A DNA stretch of 11,725 bases from CBDCWA01 sp046048295. GTDB lineage: Bacteria > Pseudomonadota > Alphaproteobacteria > Rhizobiales > Hyphomicrobiaceae. The stretch spans positions 1-11,725 of the forward strand of contig JBJOGJ010000116.1 in assembly GCA_046048295.1 (NCBI GenBank). Reading direction: 5' to 3'. A model generated the notes under the pieces. It was given only the letters and a program-made list of their open reading frames with translations, made no database searches and was not told the DNA's origin. Positions within the stretch are counted from its first letter, which is position 1. Each line of letters starts with the position of its first letter. Shown in pieces: positions 1 to 7,255 of this stretch. A program made the position numbers and the translations under genes.

Positions 1-670
1 AGAGGTCCCTGCCAACGACGCGATACAGAGGATCCGGGTTGAAGTGGATCTCCAGATAGAGATCACCTGCAGGTAAGCGGCCGGTCCCCGGAGCACCCTG
101 GCCTTTCAACCGTATACTCTGGCCTTCCAGCACACCCTTGGGGATCGTGACGTTGAGCGTGTGATCCTTGATCATGACATGGCCATATGAATCAAGGGCC
201 GGCATGCGCAGCGTTAGTGTCCGCGTGGCTCCTTCGAGTGAATCACGAAGATCGATCAGGACCTTTGCATGATGGTCTTCACCGCGCGCATGGAACTCGG
301 CCTGACCACTCGATGCCGGCTCGCCTCGTTGCATTCTGCTGAAGAGGGTCTCGAAGAAATCGCTGAACTCGCCCTCAGGACGCGGTGACGTCGCGCCGGA
401 AAACTCGAAGCCAGCATCCCAGTTCGGCGGCGGCCGGAAATCTTGGCCCGCCTGCCATTGCTGGCCGAGTTGATCGTAGGCCGCCCGCTTCTCCGTGTCG
501 GCGAGGACCTCGTTGGCCTCGCTGACCTCCTTGAACCTAGCCTCGGCGCCGGGATCCTTGTTGATATCGGGGTGGTAGGTTCGGGCAAGCTTGCGGTAGG
601 CCTTCTTGATTTCGTCCTGGGTCGCACTCCGCTCCAGCCCCAAGATCTTGTAATAATCTTTGAATTCCAT
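1..670 (-). CDS. cbpA: CbpA-type DnaJ co-chaperone (type II J protein), C-terminus cut by window edge
   Basis: J-domain co-chaperone that would stimulate the ATPase of DnaK and deliver unfolded clients to it in the cytoplasm. 223 residues are visible. The J domain covers about residues 4-70 and carries the HPD signature (H33-P34-D35, in TYHPDINKD). A Phe-rich linker follows (about 71-125). Then the first beta-rich client-binding domain begins (about 138 onward, with LIDLRDSLEGA and IPKGVLEGQSIRLKGQG). There are no CxxCxGxG zinc repeats, so it is CbpA-like rather than DnaJ proper. About 80-90 residues are probably missing beyond position 1. The ATG at 668-670 starts directly with the J-domain sequence MEFKDYYKILGL; the ribosome site is weak (GAGG). 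It lies 27 nt downstream of the methyltransferase fusion on the same strand, so it is probably the last visible gene of the hsp20-groEL operon. Family assignment is firm; the symbol rests on family resemblance. Confidence 0.9.
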   Translation of the reverse strand, partial: MEFKDYYKILGLERSATQDEIKKAYRKLARTYHPDINKDPGAEARFKEVSEANEVLADTEKRAAYDQLGQQWQAGQDFRPPPNWDAGFEFSGATSPRPEGEFSDFFETLFSRMQRGEPASSGQAEFHARGEDHHAKVLIDLRDSLEGATRTLTLRMPALDSYGHVMIKDHTLNVTIPKGVLEGQSIRLKGQGAPGTGRLPAGDLYLEIHFNPDPLYRVVGRDL

Positions 671-697
671 GAGGCCTCGCAAGGTTTCCCGATCAGC

Positions 698-2701
698 TCA
701 GACCCCGAATGGATAGGTGTCCGGCAAGCCCTGAAGCTCAGCCACGTCGAACGGCTTCACGGCAGTTGTCCGGTCGATCCAGATGTACTCGTCGAACTGC
801 CGCGGGAGAACCGCTTCGAAGTAGTGGCTGGCGAGTTCGCTCTCCGGACGGTAGATTACGCCGATCGCGCGCTCGAGCCGCGGCTTCTCAAGTTTTTCTG
901 TCAGTTCCCCACTTCTCGCATGGCTCAATGGAAGCAGCAGGCCCGGAGAGTCGGTCATATGGAATAGCCGCTCGTAGCTCTGAGGGTGAGCCGATTGCAC
1001 GTCCATGATCTGCATGGGCTCGTCCCACCCGGAGGCCGCAGCCACGGTACCATCATTCGTGCCAAAGCCGATGGCATAACAGGACTTGCCGAAGTGTTCA
1101 CGGCAGAGCTGGCCAATGTTGTGTTCACCGCGCCGGCCCATCTCCGTCGCTGAGGCATTGCCGATGTGCGAGTTGTGAGCCCAGACGACGACCTTCGATT
1201 TGGCGCTGCGGTGCTGGAGACTATTCTTTAGCGTCTCGAACATGTGGGAGTCGCGAAGGTTCCAGGAGGCTCGCGAGCCATAGTACATGATCCGGTAGTA
1301 GTGCTCGGCGTTGGCCACGAGACGGGCGTTCTGCGCGGCATCGAAGAAGCGTTCGCCATCGCGCAGCGCATAGGCTTGTCGCTTCTGGAGCAGCTCGGTC
1401 AGGATATGAGCGACGGACCGCTCGCACTCGTGATAGGTGCCCCGCAATGCTGCGCGGCCATAGGCAGCAGGATCTGCTTCCCAAGGTGACAGGCAGCCGT
1501 AGCGTTGCCGGGCGATGGCGGCGAGATCGGGGTCGACCGATTCCAGATAGTCAATGACGGCACGGACCGACGTATAGAGGCTGTAGAGGTCCAGACCGTA
1601 GAAGGCTGTACGCTGGCCATAATCCAGCGACGAGTTTCGGGTGTGCAGCCAGTCGATGAAGCTGCGTGTTTCCTCATTGCGCCACATCCAGGTCGGGAAG
1701 CGGGCGAAGGCAGTCCATTCGGACGGCCGCACCTCGCGATGGCGCACGTAATTGTCGATGCGAGCCGCGTCGGGCCAGTCGGCTTCGGCTGCCACGATGT
1801 CGAAGCCCTTGGCTTCGATGAGCCGCTGCGTGATGCGTGCTCGCATGCGGTAGAATTCGGATGTTCCATGACTGGCCTCGCCGATCAGCACGACACGCGC
1901 GTCGCCGATCCGATCCAGCAAGGGCCCGAGTTCGGCTTCTTCGAGGTTTGCGAAGACTTCCGCATGCTTGGCGATCAGACCCGGCAGCGACACGCTGACG
2001 GCGGGGCGGGACTGCACGACACGGGGAGACTTCGTTTGCCAGTCGCTGTCTTCGGTTTCCCAGCCTTCTTTTCCGATCAACGGCACGAACCGCACGTCAG
2101 CGATATCCTCCCGTTCGTACTCGTCGTCGGCAACGCGAGTGATCCGAATGAGCTCCTGGGATCGCGGATCGCTGCCGACGGGTACCACCATGCGGGCGCC
2201 GATCCTTAGTTGGCGCATGAGCGATTTCGGGACGTCAGGCGCGCCGGCGGAGACGAGGATCGCATCGAAGGGAGCCTCCTCGCTCCAGCCCTCTGTACCG
2301 TCCGCATGCCGCACATGCACGCTGTCGCAACCAGCCGACGCTAGATTGGCTGCAGCATTTTCAGCGAGCTGGCCAATCCGCTCGATTGTGAAGACCTCGC
2401 TGGCAATCTCCGAGAGGACCGCAGCGGCGTAGCCGGAGCCGGCACCGATCTCGAGCACCTTTTCGCCGCCGCGGAGTGCCAGCGCCTCGATCATGAACGC
2501 AACAATATAGGGCTGCGATATCGTCTGGCCGGAACCGATGGGGAGAGGCGTATCGTCGTAAGATTTTTCTCTTAAGTTCCGGGGGACGAACAACTCCCGG
2601 CGCACCGCCCGCATTGCGGCAAGGACAAGCGGGTCGCGCACACCTCGGGCTTCTACCTGTCGACTCACGAGGCGATCGCGCTGTTGCTCCATGGTTGCCA
2701 T
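698..2701 (-). CDS. Protein-L-isoaspartate O-methyltransferase fused to an erythromycin-esterase-like domain
   Basis: A 667-residue two-domain protein. Residues about 1-215 form a PCMT domain, which methylates isoaspartyl residues with S-adenosylmethionine to start repair of damaged proteins. It shows the family signature GSGQTISQPY (about 56-65) and SAM motif I, VLEIGAGSGY (about 82-91). After a linker (about 216-245), residues about 246-667 match the erythromycin esterase (EreA/EreB) superfamily. GEASHG (about 274-279) has the Glu-x-x-His spacing of the EreB catalytic pair; AEADWPDA (about 305-312) and VVWAHNSHIGNA (about 504-515) are further family motifs. Family members include macrolide esterases, but most have no known substrate, so macrolide resistance should not be assumed. 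The start is placed at 2701 because a strong GAGGAGGT lies 4 nt upstream; an in-frame ATG three codons later is possible. It sits between groEL and cbpA, in keeping with a protein-repair role. Confidence 0.9.
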   Translation of the reverse strand: MATMEQQRDRLVSRQVEARGVRDPLVLAAMRAVRRELFVPRNLREKSYDDTPLPIGSGQTISQPYIVAFMIEALALRGGEKVLEIGAGSGYAAAVLSEIASEVFTIERIGQLAENAAANLASAGCDSVHVRHADGTEGWSEEAPFDAILVSAGAPDVPKSLMRQLRIGARMVVPVGSDPRSQELIRITRVADDEYEREDIADVRFVPLIGKEGWETEDSDWQTKSPRVVQSRPAVSVSLPGLIAKHAEVFANLEEAELGPLLDRIGDARVVLIGEASHGTSEFYRMRARITQRLIEAKGFDIVAAEADWPDAARIDNYVRHREVRPSEWTAFARFPTWMWRNEETRSFIDWLHTRNSSLDYGQRTAFYGLDLYSLYTSVRAVIDYLESVDPDLAAIARQRYGCLSPWEADPAAYGRAALRGTYHECERSVAHILTELLQKRQAYALRDGERFFDAAQNARLVANAEHYYRIMYYGSRASWNLRDSHMFETLKNSLQHRSAKSKVVVWAHNSHIGNASATEMGRRGEHNIGQLCREHFGKSCYAIGFGTNDGTVAAASGWDEPMQIMDVQSAHPQSYERLFHMTDSPGLLLPLSHARSGELTEKLEKPRLERAIGVIYRPESELASHYFEAVLPRQFDEYIWIDRTTAVKPFDVAELQGLPDTYPFGV

Positions 2702-2705
2702 CGGT

Positions 2706-2713
2706 ACCTCCTC
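2706..2713 (-). promoter_or_regulatory. Ribosome binding site of the methyltransferase fusion gene
   Basis: On the minus strand this reads GAGGAGGT, ending 4 nt before the ATG at 2699-2701. It is the strongest ribosome site in the minus-strand operon and fixes the start. It suggests the gene is translated efficiently and independently of groEL, whose stop is about 105 nt upstream. Confidence 0.7.
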
Positions 2714-2806
2714 GGGTGCGTCGCCTCGGGGCCACTGCCAAGAGCGATGAACAGCGCCAACATGCGGACCGCGCCCGACGTCTCGGTCTCGGCAGGCTAT
2801 CTTCCT

Positions 2807-4429
2807 CTACATCGACATGTCCGGGGCAGCCGGCGCCTCAGACTTCGGCTCTGGCAGATCGGTCATCGTGGCCTCGGTCAAGAGCAGAATGCTGGCAACC
2901 GAGACGGCGTTCTCAAGCGCAACACGAACCACCTTCGTCGGGTCGATGATCCCAGCTTCGACTAGGTCGACATAGGCGTTACCAGAGGCATCGAAGCCGA
3001 AGTTGCCCTTGCCCTCGAGCATTTTGGCAACGACCACACCGCCATCGACGGCTGAGTTCTCGGCAATCTGGCGCGCCGGAACCATCAACGCTCGTTTGAG
3101 GATCTGGACGCCGGTTCGCTCGTCTCCGTCGACCGAAGCCTCCAGTTTCGCGACCGCGTCCACGCAACGTAGCAGCGCCAGTCCGCCCCCTGGCACGATG
3201 CCTTCGCTGACGGCCGCCTTGGTAGCACTGATGGCGTCGTCCAGCGCCTCCTTCCTGGCCTTCATCTCCGACTCCGCCGGCGCGCCGACGCGGATGACCG
3301 CGACGCCTCCGGACAGCTTGGCAAGACGCTCCTGCAGCTTTTCGCGATCGTAATCGGATTTCGTCTCGTCGACCTGGGCTTTGATCTGCTTCACCCGCGC
3401 ATCAATGGTGGCCTTCTTGCCGGCGCCGTCGACGATGGTCGTATTGTCCTTGTCGATCGAGACGCGGTTGGCGCGGCCCAGCATGGCGAGGGTGACGTTC
3501 TCGAGCTTGATGCCGATATCATCGCTGATAACCGTACCGCCAGTGAGTATCGCAATATCCTCGAGCATCGCCTTGCGGCGGTCACCGAAACCTGGTGCCT
3601 TCACCGCTGCCGCCTTGAGCCCGCCGCGCAGCTTGTTGACGACGAGCGTGGCCAGAGCCTCGCCCTCGACCTCCTCGGCGATGATCAACAGCGGCCGGCC
3701 AGACTGAACCACGCTCTCCAGCAGGGGCAACATCGGCTGCAGACCGGAGAGCCTCTTCTCGTGGATCAGGATGTAGGGTTCCGCCAACTCGACGGTCATT
3801 TTCTCGGGGTTGGTCACGAAATATGGCGACACGAAACCACGATCGAATTGCATGCCCTCCACGACCTCCAGTGTCGTCTCGGTCGTCTTGGCTTCCTCGA
3901 CGGTAATGACGCCTTCACCGCCGACTCTTTCCATGGCGTCGGCCACGAGTTCGCCAATGACTGTATTGTTATGAGCCGAGATGGTCGCGACCTGCGCCTT
4001 CTCTTTGCGCTCCCTGACCGGTCGCGACAGGGCCTTCAGCGCCTCGATGGCGGCCTTGGTGGCACAATCCAGACCGCGCTTGATGTCGATGGCACTGGCG
4101 CCAGCCACGACGTTTCGAACGCCGTCTGCAAGGATGGCGTGCGCCAGAATTGTCGACGTGCTTGTTCCGTCACCGACGTTCTCGCCAGTCTTCTCGGCCG
4201 CCTGTCGCAACATCTGAGCGCCGAGGTTTTCCTCCGGATCCTTGAGGTCGAACTCCTTGGCGATGGTCACGCCGTCGTCGCAGACAAGCGGCACGCCCCA
4301 CTTCTTCTGAATGAGGACGGACTTGGATTTTGGACCCAGCGTGATACGTACGGCATCAGCGAGTTGAGCCGATCCCCGCAGGATCTTCTCGCGGGCGGCC
4401 GAACGGAACAGGACTTGCTTGTGTGCCAT
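2807..4429 (-). CDS. groEL: GroEL-type chaperonin (Cpn60) paralogue without adjacent groES
   Basis: A 540-residue ATP-dependent chaperonin subunit that would form a double-ring cage for refolding cytoplasmic proteins. ATPase residues align with E. coli positions: D52 in CDDGVTIAKE, D87 in GDGTSTSTILA, and D398 in ALDDAISATKAAV. The apical domain keeps the conserved stretch PLLIIAEEVEGEALATLVVN (about 247-266) and APGFGDRRKAMLEDIAILTGG (about 278-298), so GroES binding looks possible. Two things are unusual. No groES lies next to it (its upstream neighbour is hsp20), and the C-terminus ends PAAPDMSM rather than in Gly-Gly-Met repeats. The equatorial segment LIQKKWGVPLV is also divergent from housekeeping GroEL. 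Rhizobia commonly carry several groEL copies, so this is probably an accessory, conditionally expressed copy using GroES made elsewhere. The ATG at 4427-4429 begins the standard Cpn60 N-terminus; the ribosome site is weak (AAGG). Confidence 0.95.
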   Translation of the reverse strand: MAHKQVLFRSAAREKILRGSAQLADAVRITLGPKSKSVLIQKKWGVPLVCDDGVTIAKEFDLKDPEENLGAQMLRQAAEKTGENVGDGTSTSTILAHAILADGVRNVVAGASAIDIKRGLDCATKAAIEALKALSRPVRERKEKAQVATISAHNNTVIGELVADAMERVGGEGVITVEEAKTTETTLEVVEGMQFDRGFVSPYFVTNPEKMTVELAEPYILIHEKRLSGLQPMLPLLESVVQSGRPLLIIAEEVEGEALATLVVNKLRGGLKAAAVKAPGFGDRRKAMLEDIAILTGGTVISDDIGIKLENVTLAMLGRANRVSIDKDNTTIVDGAGKKATIDARVKQIKAQVDETKSDYDREKLQERLAKLSGGVAVIRVGAPAESEMKARKEALDDAISATKAAVSEGIVPGGGLALLRCVDAVAKLEASVDGDERTGVQILKRALMVPARQIAENSAVDGGVVVAKMLEGKGNFGFDASGNAYVDLVEAGIIDPTKVVRVALENAVSVASILLLTEATMTDLPEPKSEAPAAPDMSM

Positions 4430-4548
4430 GGAGCGACCTTAGCCGATGAAAACGGACTCGCGGCAGAACCAAGCCGCCACGCGCTGAAACGAACAGCGTT
4501 GATGGGCGAGATGCGCTCCCGCAAAAGCATGCAGCCGTCCAATTGCAG
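4430..4548 (-). other. hsp20-groEL intergenic leader with two short hairpins
   Basis: The 119 nt between the hsp20 stop and the groEL start contain two small inverted repeats: CGCTG (4482-4486) with CAGCG (4494-4498), and GCGGC (4460-4464) with GCCGC (4473-4477). Stems are only 5 bp with 7-8 nt loops and no U-tract follows, so neither looks like an intrinsic terminator. No CIRCE element (TTAGCACTC-N9-GAGTGCTAA) is present, which argues against HrcA control of this groEL copy. The hairpins could be mRNA processing or stability elements. Confidence 0.3.
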
Positions 4549-5046
4549 TCAGCCCTTGTCAATAGGGATGCGCTTCTCGGCCTTCACGGCCTCAGGTCGC
4601 TTCGGAAGCGTGACCTTGAGAACACCCTTTTCGAATGCAGCTTTGACCTTGTCGGCATCGATGGTGTCTTCGATCTTGAATGACCTCTGGAAGCTGCCGT
4701 AGCTGCGCTCTGTCAGATGATAATCGTCCTTCTTCTCCTCGCGCTCGGATTTCTTCTCACCCTTCAATGTTAGAATGCCATTGTTCAGCGTTACGCTGAC
4801 GTCCTTCTCATCCATTCCAGGCAGCTCGGCTTCGACGACGAACTCGGTCTCGGTCTCGCGCACATCGATGTTAGGCACCAGGGCGTCGCTATCCTGCACT
4901 CTTGCTAGCGCGGGGAATCGAACAGATCCACGATCAAGGAATGAATCGAACACGCGATCCATCTCCACCCGCATTGCTAAGAACGGATCGACGTAGCGCT
5001 GCACCGGCGTGGCGCCTGTCTCGGACTTCTTGATCTCCTGAGCCAT
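4549..5046 (-). CDS. Small heat shock protein, Hsp20/alpha-crystallin family
   Basis: A 165-residue ATP-independent holdase that would bind unfolding proteins in the cytoplasm and keep them refoldable for DnaK and GroEL. The alpha-crystallin domain spans about residues 56-150. It contains the family motifs VEAELPGMDEKDVSV, LKGEKKSE, SYGSFQRSF and, at its end, GVLKVTLPK. The C-terminal RIPIDKG carries the IxI motif used in oligomer assembly. The start is placed at the ATG 5044-5046 (MAQEIKKSE) because AGGGAG lies 7 nt upstream of it. An in-frame start 11 codons earlier (5079) has a poorer ribosome site and would add the atypical segment MAFKHLTGSSI. It is the first gene of the minus-strand operon, reading away from the shared promoter region, and groEL follows after 119 nt. 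Confidence 0.93.
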   Translation of the reverse strand: MAQEIKKSETGATPVQRYVDPFLAMRVEMDRVFDSFLDRGSVRFPALARVQDSDALVPNIDVRETETEFVVEAELPGMDEKDVSVTLNNGILTLKGEKKSEREEKKDDYHLTERSYGSFQRSFKIEDTIDADKVKAAFEKGVLKVTLPKRPEAVKAEKRIPIDKG

Positions 5047-5053
5047 GATCGAA

Positions 5054-5059
5054 CTCCCT
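5054..5059 (-). promoter_or_regulatory. hsp20 ribosome binding site
   Basis: AGGGAG on the minus strand, 7 nt before the ATG at 5044-5046; it decides the choice of start. The sequence from this site to the start codon can pair with an upstream leader segment (5102-5113), described among the findings. Confidence 0.6.
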
Positions 5060-5125
5060 GTTAAATGTTTAAAGGCCACCTACGCGGCGTACCTCATTGT
5101 CGAGTCGCCGATCCGATAAATCTCA

Positions 5126-5131
5126 ATCATA
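5126..5131 (-). promoter_or_regulatory. Candidate -10 element of the hsp20-groEL operon
   Basis: The minus strand reads TATGAT here, within GAGTATATGATT, close to the sigma-70 consensus TATAAT. It would place transcription start near 5119, with a leader of about 73 nt before hsp20. The upstream FNR-type palindrome (centre 5164.5) would then lie near -45, or near -43 if the overlapping TATATG is used, slightly off the ideal -41.5. No clear RpoH-type heat-shock promoter was seen. Confidence 0.4.
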
Positions 5132-5157
5132 TACTCTCGCAAAGCCGGGCCAGCGCG

Positions 5158-5171
5158 TTGATTTCAGTCAA
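5158..5171. promoter_or_regulatory. FNR/FixK/Anr-type operator between the divergent operons
   Basis: The sequence TTGATTTCAGTCAA fits the FNR/FixK consensus TTGAT-N4-ATCAA at every position but one; the core TTGA-N6-TCAA is perfect. Proteins of this CRP/FNR family activate genes at low oxygen, usually from a site centred at -41.5. The centre here is 5164.5, exactly 29.5 bp from the upstream end of the candidate adh -10 (5194), which is the class II geometry. It lies somewhat further from the hsp20 -10 on the other side. The carbamate kinase and ornithine carbamoyltransferase downstream are typical targets of this regulator family. The motif and geometry are seen; binding is inferred. Confidence 0.7.
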
Positions 5172-5193
5172 CCCCGAGTGGACGCGTCACGAT

Positions 5194-5200
5194 TATTAAT
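5194..5200 (+). promoter_or_regulatory. Candidate -10 element of the adh-carbamate kinase operon
   Basis: TATTAAT, four of six matches to TATAAT, with transcription start expected near 5206. There is no good -35 hexamer; the FNR-type palindrome overlaps where one would be, as expected for an activator-dependent promoter. The resulting leader is only about 19 nt and ends in the ribosome site. Confidence 0.5.
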
Positions 5201-5210
5201 AGAAGGCTAC

Positions 5211-5217
5211 AGGGAGG
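5211..5217 (+). promoter_or_regulatory. adh ribosome binding site
   Basis: AGGGAGG ending 7 nt before the GTG at 5225-5227. This spacing favours the GTG start over the in-frame ATG at 5234, which would lie 16 nt away. Confidence 0.65.
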
Positions 5218-5224
5218 TAGAAGC

Positions 5225-6215
5225 GTGCAGGCGATGGTGCTCGAGGCTGCTGGCCATCAGCTAAGGCGGGTTGAGCGGGAGACCCCGCGTCCTTGTCCCG
5301 GCCAGGTGCTTGTCGACATCGCCGCGTGCGCGGTGTGCCGCACCGATCTCCACGTGATTGACGGCGATCTGCCTCACCCGAAGCTTCCGCTCATTCCCGG
5401 ACACGAGATTGTCGGACGCGTGGTTTGCGCCGGTGATGGCGATGTCCGGTTTGCGGTGGGGGATCGAGTTGGAATTCCCTGGCTCGGGCATACCTGCGGG
5501 ACTTGCGGGTTTTGCCGGTCAGGGCGCGAGAACCTGTGTGATGAACCGGGCTTCACCGGGTATCAGATCGACGGCGGTTATGCGACGCACGCGATAGCGG
5601 ACGCGCGCTACTGCTTTCGGATTCCATCAGTGCACGATGACCTTCACGCCGCGCCTCTGCTGTGCGCGGGTCTCATCGGGTATCGCTCCTTTAAGGCTGC
5701 GGGGCCAGCCCAACGGCTCGCCATCTTTGGCTTCGGTGCTGCAGCTCATATAGTAGCCCAGATCGCAAAGCATGAGCGCCGGCAAGTCTTCGCATTCACG
5801 CGTCCCGATGATCGACAGGCTCAGGACTTTGCCGGGTCGCTCGGTTGCGAATGGGCCGGCGGCTCGAACGAGGCTGCACCAGAGCCGTCCCATGCCGCGA
5901 TCATCTTCGCGCCGGTCGGGGATCTGGTTCCGATCGCCCCCAGGCAGCTTGTCAAGGGTGGCACGCTCGTCCTCGGCGGTATCCATTATGAGCCCGATCC
6001 CTTCAATGCCCTACGAGATCCTGTGGGGCGAGCGGGTCATTCGATCCGTCGCCAATCTGACACGCCGGGATGGCGAAGATTTCATGGATCTCGCTGCTCG
6101 TGTACCATTAGACATCACGGTGGAGCCGCATCCGCTCGCCGAGGCCAACGCAGTCCTGCAGAAGTTGCGTCAAGGCGAGCTTAATGGAGCGGCGGTGCTG
6201 GTGCCTCATGCCTAA
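5225..6215 (+). pseudogene. Zinc-dependent alcohol dehydrogenase, frameshifted near codon 254
   Basis: A medium-chain NAD(P)-linked alcohol dehydrogenase that would interconvert alcohols and aldehydes and recycle cofactor during fermentation. The N-terminal part is intact. Catalytic zinc ligands are C38, H60-E61 and C147; the structural zinc cluster is C91, C94, C97 and C105; a Rossmann loop FGFGAAAH lies near 168-175. After ...GGTLVLGGIH (codon ending 5986) the frame is lost. The expected continuation, MSPIPSMPYEILWGERVIRS and on to ...NGAAVLVPHA, runs in the next frame from 5988 to the TAA at 6213-6215. Removing one T at 5986/5987 (CATTATG to CATATG) restores a 329-residue protein, a normal family length. 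As read, the frame continues with unrelated Arg/Ser-rich sequence to 6184 (319 residues). Either the gene is recently inactivated or this is a sequencing error; the downstream part is otherwise well conserved. GTG start at 5225. First gene of the plus-strand operon. Confidence 0.85.
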
Positions 6216-6320
6216 ACGAGGGACAGGTCTCGAGAAGGCGGCCACAGTCCCAATGATCAGTCCACACGGGTCGTCGGCAGCAGTGTCAGCGTCGTTCAAC
6301 GGCTTGTCAGGAGCCACCGG

Positions 6321-7184
6321 ATGAGGAGTCCAAGCAACGCATTGTTGGCCGACAAGTTGCGAGAGATGGCCGACATACTAGAGGTGCAGCACGAGGATGG
6401 CTATCGGGTCTCGGCCTATCGCCGGGCCGCAAGAACTCTCGTGGAACTCGAGAAGCCCATCGACGAGATCGTGCGTCATGAAGGCCTCAAAGGCGTCGTC
6501 GCATTGCCCGGCATCGGTCGGGGTATCGGAACGGCGATCGTCGAAATTGTAACCACGGGACGCTGGAATCAACTCGATCGGTTGTCGGGTGCACTGGAGC
6601 CGGAGAAATTGTTCCAAACCGTTCCTGGCATCGGGCCCCAGCTTGCCGCACACATTCACAACGAACTCAATGCCGACACGCTCGAACAACTGGAACAGGC
6701 CGCCCATGATGGCCGCCTGGAGAAGGTTCCCGGCGTCGGCGTGCGCCGCGCACTCGCCATCAAAGGCGCGCTGGCCGACCGCCTCGGTCATCGTCACTTC
6801 CAGCGCCCGCCGCAGTCCAGTGGACCGTCGGTCGGGCTGCTGCTGGACGTGGATCGGGAATACCGAATGAAGGCGGCGCGGGACGAGCTGCGCAAGATCG
6901 CTCCCAAGCGTTTCAATCCGTCGGGAGAGGCTTGGCTTCCCGTCCTGCATACGAGCCGCAACGATTGGCAATTCACGGTGCTCTTTTCCAACACCCAAAG
7001 GGCCCATCAACTCCAGAAGACGAATGATTGGGTCGTTGTCTATTTCCACACCGACTCCGAATCTGAGGCGCAATGCACGATCGTGACCGAGACCCGTGGC
7101 CCGTTAGAGGGAAAACGAGTTGTCCGGGGCAGGGAAGGTGATTGCATTGCCCATTATGCCGAGGTGGACCGCAAGCCGGCGTGA
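6321..7184 (+). CDS. Helix-hairpin-helix DNA-binding protein, PolX N-terminal-like, lacking the polymerase domain
   Basis: A 287-residue protein. Residues about 5-55 resemble the N-terminal 8-kDa-type helical domain of family X DNA polymerases (LADKLREMADILEVQ, YRVSAYRRAARTL). Three helix-hairpin-helix motifs follow: ALPGIGRGIG (about 61-70), VPGIGPQLAA (101-110) and VPGVGVRRAL (136-144). Such modules bind DNA non-specifically, often at gaps or ends. In PolX the palm domain with its catalytic Asp-x-Asp should come next. Here residues about 168-287 form a different domain (VGLLLDVDREYR, APKRFNPSGEAWLPVLH, GPLEGKRVVRGRE) with no recognisable palm motifs. It is therefore unlikely to be a polymerase; a DNA protection or repair role is inferred. 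The ATG at 6321 follows AGGAG. It lies 105 nt after the adh gene and 71 nt before the next gene, so it is probably in the same operon. Confidence 0.8.
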   Translation: MRSPSNALLADKLREMADILEVQHEDGYRVSAYRRAARTLVELEKPIDEIVRHEGLKGVVALPGIGRGIGTAIVEIVTTGRWNQLDRLSGALEPEKLFQTVPGIGPQLAAHIHNELNADTLEQLEQAAHDGRLEKVPGVGVRRALAIKGALADRLGHRHFQRPPQSSGPSVGLLLDVDREYRMKAARDELRKIAPKRFNPSGEAWLPVLHTSRNDWQFTVLFSNTQRAHQLQKTNDWVVVYFHTDSESEAQCTIVTETRGPLEGKRVVRGREGDCIAHYAEVDRKPA

Positions 7185-7255
7185 TGAATTGATAGCTCGG
7201 AGCCAGAGGACTGCAGGAAGGGCCAAAGGGCCAGCGGCAAAAAGGACGAACATCG

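Noticed and set aside
443..967. Long plus-strand frame opposite cbpA and the esterase gene
   Set aside because: It is antisense to two well-supported genes and shows no motif; long shadow frames are common in GC-rich DNA.
4430..4548. CIRCE heat-shock operator before groEL
   Set aside because: No TTAGCACTC-N9-GAGTGCTAA-like repeat is present; only two 5-bp stems were found.
5047..5079. Upstream start extending Hsp20 by 11 residues
   Set aside because: The ribosome site AGGGAG is placed for the ATG at 5044-5046, and the family N-terminus begins naturally there.
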